Positions 1 to 7,816 of a stretch of 10,424 nt of DNA are shown here, one piece after another. The number at the start of each line of letters is the position of its first letter. The first letter of the stretch is position 1. Source of the stretch: an uncultured Mycoplasmatota bacterium (GTDB taxonomy: Bacteria; Bacillota_I; Bacilli_A; RF39; UBA660); contig URPE01000034.1 in assembly GCA_900549625.1 (NCBI GenBank), positions 1 to 10,424 of the forward strand, read 5' to 3'. The position numbers and the translations under genes were made by a program. The notes beneath the pieces are model-generated. The model made no database searches. It saw only the letters and a list, made by a program, of their open reading frames with translations, and was not told the DNA's origin.

Positions 1-769
1 TCATAACCCCTATGATTCGCCATATATCGCCATCAATACTTACATAGTTATTTGGGTCTTTTCCGATATATCTTGTATTACCATAATCATCTACTGCTAG
101 ATTTGTTGTATCTGTTGCTGCTAAAGTTGTAATATATTCTGTCACAGTAGTTTTTGGTATATCAGGATTAGCACTATCCTCCTTAACTAAACCAGATCCA
201 TCTATTGTATAATTTACTACTTTACTTATATCAGCATCAACTGTATGATCATCAAAAACATATACTTGAATACTATAAACTACAATTGCTTTAGGACTTA
301 TTTCTTCTTCAGTTAATAATCCTTCACTAAGTTCACTTACTAATCCACTTTTTAATGTTTCTAATACCCCACTTTCATTTTGTTTTTTTAAAACATATTT
401 TAACTTACTACTTTCTATTGAAGAACCATTATCGACCAACTTAAAAGTATAATAAGCATTTAATGTTCCACTATTCTGGGCACTAAACTGATAACTACAA
501 TTAGAATTATATAAACCAGCTTCATCATCACTCATCGGTAAAAAGCAACTTTCATGTCCACTTGATGAAATAGTAGAACCATCTTTATATGTAAAAGATA
601 AATCCCCAGCTGTAACAACTTGATTAGCACTATTAGAATCAACTCTTAAAAACAAAGCATATGAAAGCCCCAATACTAAAATAGTCATACAAGCTATTAT
701 ATAAGCCGCTAATTTAGTTTGATGTTGAAATATATTTTGAAAACTCAAACTACTTTCCTTTTTATTCAT
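1..769 (-). CDS. TasA/camelysin-like surface protein, N-terminal 256 codons (partial)
   Basis: The reading frame is open from ATG at 769 to the window edge with no stop, so the C-terminus lies outside. Residues 21-40 form one hydrophobic segment ending in SYALF, followed by a polar, beta-rich, Ser/Thr-rich ectodomain. This is the layout of TasA/CalY-type exported fibre proteins. The stretch around 75-125 (two Cys at 75 and 91, then YYTFKLVD at 106-113) lines up with the corresponding part of the 213-aa protein at 7839-8480, so I read the two as homologues. The final residues (RYIG..PNNYV......WRIIGV, about 233-255) resemble a module I recall from large surface proteins of uncultured gut Bacilli. 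A modest ribosome site (GAGATGA) lies 4 bases before the ATG. The gene follows the glycosyltransferase by 27 bases with no terminator between, so it is probably co-transcribed. Surface location is inferred; exact function is unknown. Confidence 0.75.
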   Translation of the reverse strand, partial: MNKKESSLSFQNIFQHQTKLAAYIIACMTILVLGLSYALFLRVDSNSANQVVTAGDLSFTYKDGSTISSSGHESCFLPMSDDEAGLYNSNCSYQFSAQNSGTLNAYYTFKLVDNGSSIESSKLKYVLKKQNESGVLETLKSGLVSELSEGLLTEEEISPKAIVVYSIQVYVFDDHTVDADISKVVNYTIDGSGLVKEDSANPDIPKTTVTEYITTLAATDTTNLAVDDYGNTRYIGKDPNNYVSIDGDIWRIIGVM

Positions 770-796
770 TTAATCATCTCATTTCTAAGTGTTATA

Positions 797-1798
797 TTAA
801 TTGAATTTATATATCTTTCTAGCAATTTTATAACCAGGAACACTTATAAAACGTGGTAAAAGACACAACCCTGATAAAGATATTTTACATGTTCTATATA
901 ACTTTTGATTTTTCTCTTTTAAATAACTCCATAACTCACTACATTTTTCTTTATTTTCTTTTGTATTAGAAATTTGTAATAAAATTGTTGATACACTCAT
1001 CATTATATCAATATAATGAATTAAATACTTAGCACACATCTTTTTATCTTCCCAATAATCATATGGATTAAAGAAATCAATCATTGTTTTAGTAACAAAT
1101 AGTTGTTGATCAATTCTTTTTATCATAGTTTTTTCATTAACAGATTGATCATCACGGCCTATAAAATAACGATAAAAAGGTGTATTTATATAATACATTG
1201 TTTTAATTTTTGGTAAAGGATAATAAACAAATATATTATCAACATAAAAAGTATGTTCTGGTAATTTAATATTTGTACTCTTTAAAAATTCTGTATTATA
1301 TATTACAGAATGCATAAGTAAATAAGCATCTTTTCTAAATTTACCAACTTCATCCCAACTAAACACTTTATTAGTAGGTAAAGTATTTTCATAACTAATA
1401 ACTTTCTTACTTCCTTCTTTTTCATAAACATAGTTAACAACCATCATATCAACTAAGTTATTCTCTTTTTTTAGTTTTTTAATAGTTTTTAGAACTTCTT
1501 TTAAGGATTCTTCCGAAACCCAGTCATCTGAATCAACAACTTTATAGTAAAGCCCTTTAGCAAGTTCAAGTCCTTTATTTACCCCAGAACCATGCCCACC
1601 ATTTTCTTTATGTACAACTCTAATTATATCGGGATAATCCTTCGCGTATTTATCGGCTATTTCTCCTGTTTTATCAGTAGACCCATCATCTACTAAAATT
1701 ATTTCTACATCCTTACCTCCACTTAAAAGAGTTTCAATCCCATGTTGCATATATTTTTCTGAATTATACATGGGAACACAAAAACTTATATATTTCAT
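797..1798 (-). CDS. Family 2 glycosyltransferase (GT-A fold)
   Basis: This 333-aa protein starts with the typical GT2 strand and P-loop-like segment (ISFCVPMYNSEKY, residues 4-16). It carries the nucleotide-binding acidic motif DDGS at 37-40, an NGGHGSGVNKG segment at 66-76 and the metal-binding DSDD at 89-92 followed by Trp93. These are signatures of inverting GT2 enzymes that move a sugar from a nucleotide-sugar to a cell-surface glycan. The sugar and acceptor cannot be told from sequence. The C-terminal half is helical and Lys-rich with no obvious membrane span, so a cytoplasmic or membrane-peripheral enzyme is likely. A strong ribosome site (AGGAGAAGG, 1806-1814) and its own promoter precede it. 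It is followed 27 bases later by a surface-protein gene, which suggests, without proving, that it glycosylates envelope material. Confidence 0.88.
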   Translation of the reverse strand: MKYISFCVPMYNSEKYMQHGIETLLSGGKDVEIILVDDGSTDKTGEIADKYAKDYPDIIRVVHKENGGHGSGVNKGLELAKGLYYKVVDSDDWVSEESLKEVLKTIKKLKKENNLVDMMVVNYVYEKEGSKKVISYENTLPTNKVFSWDEVGKFRKDAYLLMHSVIYNTEFLKSTNIKLPEHTFYVDNIFVYYPLPKIKTMYYINTPFYRYFIGRDDQSVNEKTMIKRIDQQLFVTKTMIDFFNPYDYWEDKKMCAKYLIHYIDIMMSVSTILLQISNTKENKEKCSELWSYLKEKNQKLYRTCKISLSGLCLLPRFISVPGYKIARKIYKFN

Positions 1799-1822
1799 AA
1801 ACTTACCTTCTCCTATATTTAT

Positions 1823-1851
1823 ATTATAATAGAGTATCCAAAATTAAGCAA
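1823..1851 (-). promoter_or_regulatory. Sigma-A-type promoter of the glycosyltransferase gene
   Basis: On the minus strand TTGCTT (1846-1851) is followed after exactly 17 bases by a perfect TATAAT (1823-1828). The predicted start falls near 1816, leaving a very short leader that contains the ribosome site. It lies directly downstream of the nrnA terminator, so the glycosyltransferase is a separate transcription unit. Confidence 0.7.
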
Positions 1852-1881
1852 TAAATTTTAGTCTTTAAAGTATTTTATAAC

Positions 1882-1909
1882 AAAAAAAATGGTCATTATA
1901 AACCATTTT
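1882..1909 (-). terminator. Intrinsic terminator of ackA-nrnA containing the nrnA stop codon
   Basis: On the minus strand AAAATGGT (1902-1909) and ACCATTTT (1886-1893) form an 8-bp stem with an 8-base loop, and the stem runs into a T tract (1882-1889). The nrnA TAA (1896-1898) sits in the loop and the last sense codons form the upstream arm. Confidence 0.75.
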
Positions 1910-2864
1910 CTTCTTTATATTTCTTACATTCTAAATCTAAATCTTTTAAAAGACCTTCAATACTTTCTAAAGACTCTGTTCTAACACCACTAGCCATCTT
2001 ATGTCCTCCCCCATGATAACGACTAGCAACACCATTTATAACAGGTCCTTTACTCCTAATATTCACTTTATAAACAGCATTTTTAGCATCATACGTTACA
2101 AATGTCCATACAAAAACACCTTTCATAAAATTAAAATCGTTTATCATATTTGATGGAGTTGCACTATCAACACCATACTCTTTTAATATATCATCGGTAA
2201 TAATTATATGGGCAAAACCATTTACTGATACGTCTAAATGACTAGCTATAAACCCATGAAATTTAACTTCTTCCATTGGTCTTTCATAAAGTTTTTCATA
2301 AAGATTATTAAATTTTAATTTTGTTCTTTTAAGTAAATTCGTTACTACTTCAAATGTTTCCACTGTTGTATAAGGTAGCAAAAAACGATCACTATCTGAG
2401 ACTATTCCTAAAAACAAGTTACCTGCTACATTAGAAGAAATATCAAAATTACTTTTTAAAAGCATAGATGCTACCATTTGACACGTACTAGAAGATGTAT
2501 CATTTATCCATTCTATACCTCCAAAGTCTTCTTCAAAAGGATGATGATCTATTTTAATAACTTCCTTATATTTTAAATTATTAATACCATCTACTCTATA
2601 AAAGTTAGGAACATCTAAAGTAATTAAAAGAGGATTACGTAAAGTACTTACATCAATGCGATCTAACTCCCCAAAAGTACGAAATTTAGCTACCCCCATA
2701 CCTACTGCATAAACATGTTTTTTAGGATAGTTCTCTATTATAGCGTCTCTTAAAGCTAAACTACTACATATAGCATCTGGGTCAGGTCCAATATGCCTTG
2801 CAATAACAATTGTATCATATTGTTTTATTTTCTTAATTATATTTTTCATGATGTCAGACTTCAT
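1896..2864 (-). CDS. nrnA: DHH-family oligoribonuclease / pAp phosphatase (NrnA-like)
   Basis: At 322 aa it has the usual NrnA length and both halves of the family. The DHH domain carries H24, D28 and D30 (HIGPDPDA), D84, the name-giving DHH at 106-108, and D157/D159 (SDSDRF). The C-terminal DHHA1 substrate-binding domain has GGGHKMASG at 285-293. Known members use Mn2+ to degrade short RNA oligomers to mononucleotides and dephosphorylate 3'-phosphoadenosine 5'-phosphate in the cytoplasm. A cyclic-dinucleotide (c-di-AMP/pApA) phosphodiesterase of the GdpP/PDE2 group is a possible alternative, but there are no membrane, PAS or GGDEF parts and the length favours NrnA. The ribosome site GAGG lies a few bases before ATG 2864. 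The gene follows ackA by 20 bases and shares its terminator. Confidence 0.85.
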   Translation of the reverse strand: MKSDIMKNIIKKIKQYDTIVIARHIGPDPDAICSSLALRDAIIENYPKKHVYAVGMGVAKFRTFGELDRIDVSTLRNPLLITLDVPNFYRVDGINNLKYKEVIKIDHHPFEEDFGGIEWINDTSSSTCQMVASMLLKSNFDISSNVAGNLFLGIVSDSDRFLLPYTTVETFEVVTNLLKRTKLKFNNLYEKLYERPMEEVKFHGFIASHLDVSVNGFAHIIITDDILKEYGVDSATPSNMINDFNFMKGVFVWTFVTYDAKNAVYKVNIRSKGPVINGVASRYHGGGHKMASGVRTESLESIEGLLKDLDLECKKYKEENGL

Positions 2865-2884
2865 ACATAACCTCTTTTTCTAAA

Positions 2885-4078
2885 TTAATCTACATAATTA
2901 AATGTATCTCTTGCAATCATTATTTCTTCATCAGTTGGCACTACATAAACAGGAATTTTAGAATCCTTAGTCGTAATAACTCCTTCATGTTTTTCATGAT
3001 AACTTGCAATACTTTCATTTACTTCATTATCTAACTCTACTCCTAAGAATTTTAATCTATCAACAATCCATCTACGTTCTAATGCTCCATTTTCTAAAAC
3101 ACCAGCTGTAAATACAATCGCATCACACCCTTCAAGTTCAAAGTAATATTGAGCAATAAAATTAACAATTCTTTTAATAAACATTGTAAGTGTTAAAGTA
3201 CAAACTGGATCTCCTAGTTTAACATTATCATAAATATCACGCATATCACTATATTTTTCACTTAGGGCAAGAACTCCACTTTCTTTATTTAAAACATGAT
3301 TTAATTTTTCTGGTGTAATACCAGTTTTTTCCATAATATAAGGAATAATTGATGGGTCTATATCACCACAACGTGTTCCCATAATAAGGCCCCCTGTTGG
3401 TGTAAATCCCATTGACGTATTAACACATTTACCATCTTTAACGGCAGATATACTACACCCTGAGCCTACATGGCAAATAATTAATTTTAAGTCATCACGA
3501 CCTAATTTCTTAGCCATATACTCTGTAATATATTTATGACTAGTACCATGTGCCCCATAACGTCTTACATGATAATCTGTATACCAAGACTTTGGCAAAG
3601 CATATAAATAATTTTCTTCCGGCATTGTTTGATGAAAAGCCGTATCAAATACAACAACACTAGTAGCTGTAGGTACCACCTCTTTAGCAGCTTTAATACC
3701 TAATACAGCCGCTGGATTATGTAATGGTGCTAAGCTACTTAAAGATGCGATATCTTCGACAACCTCATCTGTAGCAATAACACTTTTATCATAATGATCA
3801 GCCCCTTGTACTACCCGGTGTCCTATCCCCTTAATCTCATCTAAAGATTCTACAACATGGTGTTCTAACAATTCATTAATTAAATATTCAAAAGCCACTG
3901 TATGACTTGGTAACTCTACCTCTTTTTTAATCTTTTCTCCATTTACTTTAATTGTATAAAAACTACCATCAATACCAATTCTTTCAAAGTATCCACTCAT
4001 TAATTTCTTTTCTTCTGGCATTTCAAAAGCTGTAAACTTTAGGGAAGAACTCCCTGCATTAACTGATAATATTTTCAA
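2885..4078 (-). CDS. ackA: Acetate kinase
   Basis: The 397-aa protein is full length and carries the catalytic and binding residues of acetate kinase: N7 (SVNAGSSSLKF), R88 (GHRVVQG), H120 (PLHNPA), D145 (FDTAFH), H177 (YGAHGTSH), R236 (GTRCGDID) and E384 (PTDEEIMIA). It converts acetyl phosphate and ADP to acetate and ATP, the last ATP-yielding step of fermentative acetate formation. Its usual partner phosphotransacetylase is not in this window. The start codon is TTG at 4078, supported by a good ribosome site (GAGGTGA) about 7 bases upstream and by the conserved MKILSVNAGSSS beginning. nrnA follows after 20 bases, probably in the same transcript. Confidence 0.97.
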   Translation of the reverse strand: MKILSVNAGSSSLKFTAFEMPEEKKLMSGYFERIGIDGSFYTIKVNGEKIKKEVELPSHTVAFEYLINELLEHHVVESLDEIKGIGHRVVQGADHYDKSVIATDEVVEDIASLSSLAPLHNPAAVLGIKAAKEVVPTATSVVVFDTAFHQTMPEENYLYALPKSWYTDYHVRRYGAHGTSHKYITEYMAKKLGRDDLKLIICHVGSGCSISAVKDGKCVNTSMGFTPTGGLIMGTRCGDIDPSIIPYIMEKTGITPEKLNHVLNKESGVLALSEKYSDMRDIYDNVKLGDPVCTLTLTMFIKRIVNFIAQYYFELEGCDAIVFTAGVLENGALERRWIVDRLKFLGVELDNEVNESIASYHEKHEGVITTKDSKIPVYVVPTDEEIMIARDTFNYVD

Positions 4079-4098
4079 TTTTCTTCACCTCTAATATC

Positions 4099-4104
4099 AT
4101 TATA
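4099..4104 (-). promoter_or_regulatory. Possible -10 box for ackA
   Basis: A perfect TATAAT on the minus strand lies immediately downstream of the T tract of the preceding terminator. I see no convincing -35 box 16-18 bases upstream, where the terminator stem lies. Transcription would begin about 15 bases before the TTG start. It is plausible because the terminator requires a new promoter here, but the -10 alone is weak evidence. Confidence 0.4.
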
Positions 4105-4105
4105 C

Positions 4106-4135
4106 AAAAAAAAGAATCATTTTACCATTCTTTTT
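4106..4135 (-). terminator. Intrinsic terminator ending the thiI transcription unit
   Basis: On the minus strand AAAAAGAAT (4127-4135) pairs with ATTCTTTTT (4109-4117) across a 9-base loop, and the T run continues to 4106. The stem is AT-rich, so it may leak into ackA. It overlaps the stop codon of the small ORF ending at 4134. Confidence 0.65.
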
Positions 4136-4235
4136 AAACACAATTTGGTCCCGTATGATTCTCTTTATATAACTCTGTATCTTGTTTTTTCCTAAATTCT
4201 TTATGCGTAATAGATTCTTTAAATGGTACAAGCAC
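4134..4235 (-). CDS. Possible 33-aa peptide between the thiI cluster and ackA
   Basis: A short frame starts at GTG 4235 behind a strong ribosome site (AGAGGTGAT, 4 bases from the GTG). It encodes 33 residues, Lys/Glu-rich in the middle and ending ENHTGPNCV with a single Cys. The same frame is also open from ATG 4259 (41 residues, adding a hydrophobic start MLLLEVIIV), but the ribosome site there (AAAAGGG) is very close to the ATG. It begins 10-34 bases after the stop of the gene at 4270-4707, and its TAA falls inside the terminator stem, which fits a real last gene of the operon. I recognise no family. A chance frame cannot be excluded. Confidence 0.45.
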   Translation of the reverse strand: MLVPFKESITHKEFRKKQDTELYKENHTGPNCV

Positions 4236-4269
4236 AATTATCACCTCTAGTAATAACATGGCCCTTTTT

Positions 4270-4707
4270 CTAAAAATTAATCCCTTTTTTTAACTTTCTT
4301 TCTCTTTTAATATTCTCTATTAAAGCAACTGTATGTGTTGTTTCTACTTCTTCTAAAGAAACACTTTTTTGCTTCTTATAACTATTAATAATTCTTTTAT
4401 TTATAATTATCCAAAATTTTAATAATCTTTTATCTTCAAGCTTATTAAAATCAACCAAACTATCATTTAAAACTAAACTATATAAATAATCCATCTTTTC
4501 TCGTTCATTTAAAATAGAATTTTTTTCTCCAAATTCCTGAGTCATCTTTTTAATTTTATTAAGAACATTTATATCTTTACTAATTACAACCATACCATCT
4601 TTATTAAAAGTGATTTTAATATCCCTATTTCCAAGTTCTTTAATTAAAACTTTACAAAAATAATTATAACTAACTTCACTTTGAAAAGCACTTTTATTAA
4701 TTATCAT
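4270..4707 (-). CDS. Protein of unknown function, short member of a local three-gene family
   Basis: I do not recognise a named family for this 145-aa, Lys-rich, apparently soluble protein with no signal peptide or membrane span. Its parts match the two larger proteins upstream of thiI. An N-terminal helix-strand-strand-helix stretch (about 12-60: YNYFCKVLIKE, then KITF, then MVVIS, then a helix) is followed by a single copy of the repeated module. In that copy FW is at 98-99, SYKK at 109-112 and VALIENIKRERK at 127-138. The expected F-x-D-G turn before FW is not clear here, so this copy is degenerate. Its ATG overlaps the thiI stop by 4 bases (ATGA), which indicates translational coupling. 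The overlap ties it to thiI and makes a tRNA- or RNA-related role thinkable, but that is inference only. Confidence 0.75.
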   Translation of the reverse strand: MIINKSAFQSEVSYNYFCKVLIKELGNRDIKITFNKDGMVVISKDINVLNKIKKMTQEFGEKNSILNEREKMDYLYSLVLNDSLVDFNKLEDKRLLKFWIIINKRIINSYKKQKSVSLEEVETTHTVALIENIKRERKLKKGINF

Positions 4708-5891
4708 AACAAATCCCTATAATCACTTTGATTACTAAACCTTTCTATTTTACTATCATAAATAGCTTTATTAATTAACTCTTCATATGGTATTAGTTTT
4801 TCATAACTTATACATTTTTCAAGTTCTGGGTTTATTACAGGGTGTTTTGGTACAAATATTGTACAACAGTCTTCAAATGGCAAAATACTTGTTTCATAAG
4901 TTCCTATTTTTTTAGCAATATCAATTATTTCTAATTTATCGAAACACGCAACTGGACGAATAACAGGCATTACTGTAACCTCATTAATAACACTCATACT
5001 ACTAAGTGTTTGACTAGCAACTTGACCTATACTTTCTCCATTAATTATAATCTTACATTTATTTTTATAAGCCATACGTGTAGCTATTCTATACATCATT
5101 CTTCGCATAATAGTAACCATATAATCACTTGGTATATTTTTATAAATAGCCTCTTGTATATCCGTAAAAGGTATAATATGCACATTTATTTCACTACCAT
5201 ATTTACTTAATATATGTGCAAGACTTAAAACTTTGTTTTTAGCCTCTACACTAGTATGTGGGGGACTTTCAAAATATAAAGCCTCTAACTTAACCCCTCT
5301 TTTCATAGCTAAATAACCTGCCACCGGACTATCAATACCCCCAGATAGCATTAAAACTCCTTTACCTAAACTACCAATTGGATAACCACCAAGCCCTTTT
5401 ATTGGAGCAAAATAAATATAAGCATGCTCTTTTCTAATCTCAACATGAATTACTAAATCCGGATTTGTAACTGATACTTTTTTATCTTTAAAATTCTTTA
5501 AAACAACTCCCCCTAAATACTTACTAATTTGAGGACTTGTCATAAAATATCCCTTATCACTTCTTTTTGTTTCTACTTTAAAACTTTCAAAAGAATAATC
5601 ACCAAGCACTTCTATTAAACACTTAGAAACATAATCAATATCCGTACTAGAAAGCTCATATACAATACAAATCTCATGTATACCAAATGTACATTTACAA
5701 ATATTCAAAATAAAATCAAAATGTCCTTCATCAGGATAAATAAACATTCTTCCTTTATCATAATTAATACTACCAAATCCTTTAATTTTACTTTCAATAT
5801 TATTTTTTAAAGTCTTTAAAAACATATTAATATTATCTTTCTTAGTATTTAATTCAGCATACTTTAACATAATATTTTTCTTCATAATCAT
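4704..5891 (-). CDS. thiI: tRNA 4-thiouridine synthetase ThiI (no rhodanese domain)
   Basis: ThiI adenylates tRNA U8 and transfers sulfur to make 4-thiouridine. In some bacteria it also feeds sulfur to thiamine thiazole synthesis. The order is an N-terminal ferredoxin-like part (LKYAEL start), a THUMP RNA-binding domain (about 60-165), GLGGYPIGS, then the PP-loop ATP site SGGIDSP near 184-190, GESIGQVASQT near 267-277 and the EDCCTIFVPKHP cysteine segment near 341-352. At about 395 aa it is the Bacillus-type short form, so persulfide sulfur must come from a partner cysteine desulfurase, not seen here. Three starts are possible: GTG 5894, ATG 5891 and ATG 5885. ATG 5891 overlaps the previous stop (TGATG); ATG 5885 gives better spacing from GAAGG and the best match to family N-termini. 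The coupling to neighbours on both sides indicates one operon. Confidence 0.95.
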   Translation of the reverse strand: MIMKKNIMLKYAELNTKKDNINMFLKTLKNNIESKIKGFGSINYDKGRMFIYPDEGHFDFILNICKCTFGIHEICIVYELSSTDIDYVSKCLIEVLGDYSFESFKVETKRSDKGYFMTSPQISKYLGGVVLKNFKDKKVSVTNPDLVIHVEIRKEHAYIYFAPIKGLGGYPIGSLGKGVLMLSGGIDSPVAGYLAMKRGVKLEALYFESPPHTSVEAKNKVLSLAHILSKYGSEINVHIIPFTDIQEAIYKNIPSDYMVTIMRRMMYRIATRMAYKNKCKIIINGESIGQVASQTLSSMSVINEVTVMPVIRPVACFDKLEIIDIAKKIGTYETSILPFEDCCTIFVPKHPVINPELEKCISYEKLIPYEELINKAIYDSKIERFSNQSDYRDLL

Positions 5892-6784
5892 CACACCTTC
5901 AATTTTCTTTTATTTTCTATATTTGCCATCACTTCATATGTCTGAAGTTCAAAATAATATATTTCATCTTTTTGCTCTAAAAAAGCCTGTTTAGCTTGTT
6001 TACTAACTCTATTCCATAAAGATAAATAATTAGGATTACCATCTTTACTAATATTAGTAATAGCAAAACAATTTTCCTTAACCATTGTATCATAAATCTC
6101 TTGCATTTTTAAATAATCATTTGCCCATTTATATTCACTTTTAAGTAGTTCTATTTTTCTAATATTTAAAATAGTCTTTTTTACTATTTCATCATCTGGC
6201 TTGGCATTTTGAAATTTCTTTAAAGCCTTCTGATAACTAGCATTAAAACCCATTTTTTTTAAATCATCACTTGATATATCAGGATTTTTTCTTACTTTCT
6301 TTAAAAATAACTCACTCTTTTCATACAATAAATTCTTCTTCTTTAAAAGTTGATAATCATACAAAGCATTATCAATTAAAGCCAGTAAATGGTATAGTTG
6401 TAAATCAAACGAACTTACTTGTACTCCTTTCAAATAATTTTTTCTGCTTTTAAATCCATAATAAGTTAAAAAGGAAGAATATGATGTCCCATCACTAAAT
6501 AATTCATGAGTATTTAGAAATGAACATTCCAGATCAAGTAACGTTTTTTCATATAAAATAAGTGCTTTATTAATAATATTTTCTTTTTCTTTTTGTAAAT
6601 TTTCAATAATATCTTTTGTAACACCTGAAAGTTCTTTATTATAGCCATCTACTTCAAAAACAATACAATCACTAAATTTACTAATTTTATAATGATAAAG
6701 ATAAAATTTTTTTTCTAAAACAGTACATATATCTTCTTGTAATTCCATAACTTTTTTACCAGAGATCTTTACTTTTTGTCGCAT
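5891..6784 (-). CDS. Protein of unknown function with repeated F-x-DG...FW-type modules (paralogue of the next gene upstream)
   Basis: This 297-aa soluble, Lys-rich protein belongs to no family I can name. It aligns almost without gaps to the start of the protein encoded at 6808-7770: both have an N-terminal helix-strand-strand-helix region (about 10-65) and then F96-x-D98-G99-T100 with F105. Module copies are seen at about 95-140 (FSDGT, F105, LLALIDNA) and 241-295 (SKDG at 246-249, LW 256-257, VMANIENKRK). A worn copy lies between them near 178-220 (GFNASYQKALKKF ... LNIRKIELLK). It starts at ATG 6784 with a purine-rich site (AAGGAAGTGAT) upstream, 23 bases after the preceding stop. It ends in a TGATG junction with thiI. 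The operon position implies a common role with thiI or co-expression. No catalytic motif is visible. Confidence 0.85.
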   Translation of the reverse strand: MRQKVKISGKKVMELQEDICTVLEKKFYLYHYKISKFSDCIVFEVDGYNKELSGVTKDIIENLQKEKENIINKALILYEKTLLDLECSFLNTHELFSDGTSYSSFLTYYGFKSRKNYLKGVQVSSFDLQLYHLLALIDNALYDYQLLKKKNLLYEKSELFLKKVRKNPDISSDDLKKMGFNASYQKALKKFQNAKPDDEIVKKTILNIRKIELLKSEYKWANDYLKMQEIYDTMVKENCFAITNISKDGNPNYLSLWNRVSKQAKQAFLEQKDEIYYFELQTYEVMANIENKRKLKV

Positions 6785-6807
6785 AGATTATCACTTCCTT
6801 ACTAATA

Positions 6808-7770
6808 TTAAGCAGATTTTTGAAGCACTCTACTACTGCCTTTTCTCTTTGTTCTTTTAGCCTCATCTATAAGTGCCATTGTATATAATAAATCTATTAA
6901 TTCATCAGTCATATATTTAGTTTTCAAATCACTTGCCTTAAAAGCCATATTACGCCAAAAAGACTCCTTAGAAGAACCATCTCTAAATGTAGGTGAAACT
7001 TTAAAATAAACATCATCTAGTTCTTTAATATTTTTCTCTAGTAATTCATCTAATTTTTCTTGTCTACTCTTAGTCCATTCATGTCTTTGATTTTGGCGCA
7101 TCACATCTTCTATTTTAGCCATCAAATAAAATAGTTCCATTTTCTCTTTAGAAATCTTTTTAGTTTTATAATCTTCTAAAGAGGTAAGCATACATTTTAT
7201 CGTAAAAATTGCTTTTTTTCCATTAGCAAAAGTAAGATCAATATCTTTAAAATATTTAATGTCATGTAAAGATACATAAAGAAGTACCTGTTCTAATTTA
7301 GCAACAGAAGAGAGATGCTTACTATTTTTTCGTTCCCAAATCTTTTCTTCAATTTTTTTAAAGTAATCATATATTAATAATTCATCTTCTGTTAATTTCA
7401 TATCATTATTAAGGTATTCTTGGTATTTCTTAACTCTTTGGTAAGCATTATTCCAAAAAGCATAATAATAAGTTCCATCAGCAAACATTTTTTTGCAATT
7501 ATAAAGTGTAGCATTTTCATCTTGATTTATCATATCATAAATAATTTTGATTTTCAAAAGTGATATATTAACTCCATTTTGATATTCTTTCTTTAAATAA
7601 TTTAATACTTTCTTTACATTCTTTATTTGTGTATCTCTTACTATCAATGAAACATTTTCATCTTTTAAATTTATTTTATATGTCCCAACTTCCAAATATC
7701 TTTGACACAAAACAGAAAATAATTGATAGTTATTAATATCATAGTCAATAGTTATATATTTTTCACTCAT
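6808..7770 (-). CDS. Protein of unknown function with three tandem F-x-[DN]G...FW-type modules
   Basis: This 320-aa protein is the first gene of the thiI unit. After an N-terminal helix-strand-strand-helix region (about 12-62) I see three module copies with the turn F-[AR]-[DN]-G at 96-99, 181-184 and 262-265, which is a period of 81-85 residues. Each turn is followed about 6 residues later by F or FW (105-106, 189, 271-272), then a basic helix with Y-K, then an acidic-hydrophobic helix ending in a KIEE, KIED or LIDE type motif (139-142, 219-222, 300-303). The middle copy is the least conserved. There is no signal peptide, membrane segment or recognisable enzyme motif, and the C-terminus is basic (KRTKRK). 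The ribosome site AAGGGGG lies 8 bases before ATG 7770. Nucleic-acid binding is possible from the basic helices but unproven. Confidence 0.87.
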   Translation of the reverse strand: MSEKYITIDYDINNYQLFSVLCQRYLEVGTYKINLKDENVSLIVRDTQIKNVKKVLNYLKKEYQNGVNISLLKIKIIYDMINQDENATLYNCKKMFADGTYYYAFWNNAYQRVKKYQEYLNNDMKLTEDELLIYDYFKKIEEKIWERKNSKHLSSVAKLEQVLLYVSLHDIKYFKDIDLTFANGKKAIFTIKCMLTSLEDYKTKKISKEKMELFYLMAKIEDVMRQNQRHEWTKSRQEKLDELLEKNIKELDDVYFKVSPTFRDGSSKESFWRNMAFKASDLKTKYMTDELIDLLYTMALIDEAKRTKRKGSSRVLQKSA

Positions 7771-7799
7771 CTAATTACCCCCTTTTTTAAGCGAGGTTT

Positions 7800-7808
7800 A
7801 CTCTAACA
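7800..7808 (-). promoter_or_regulatory. Possible extended -10 promoter for the thiI unit
   Basis: On the minus strand TGTTAGAGT fits the extended -10 pattern TGnTAnAnT. It lies just after the terminator of the surface-protein operon and about 30 bases before ATG 7770. No good -35 hexamer is visible. Transcription could instead enter by leakage through the terminator. Confidence 0.35.
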
Positions 7809-7816
7809 TAAATACT

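Noticed and set aside
5010..5210. Plus-strand 66-codon open frame
   Set aside because: It lies wholly inside thiI on the other strand, has low-complexity composition and no ribosome site, so it is a shadow frame.
6271..6453. Plus-strand 60-codon open frame
   Set aside because: It is antisense to the well-supported gene at 5891-6784, with no start signals of its own.
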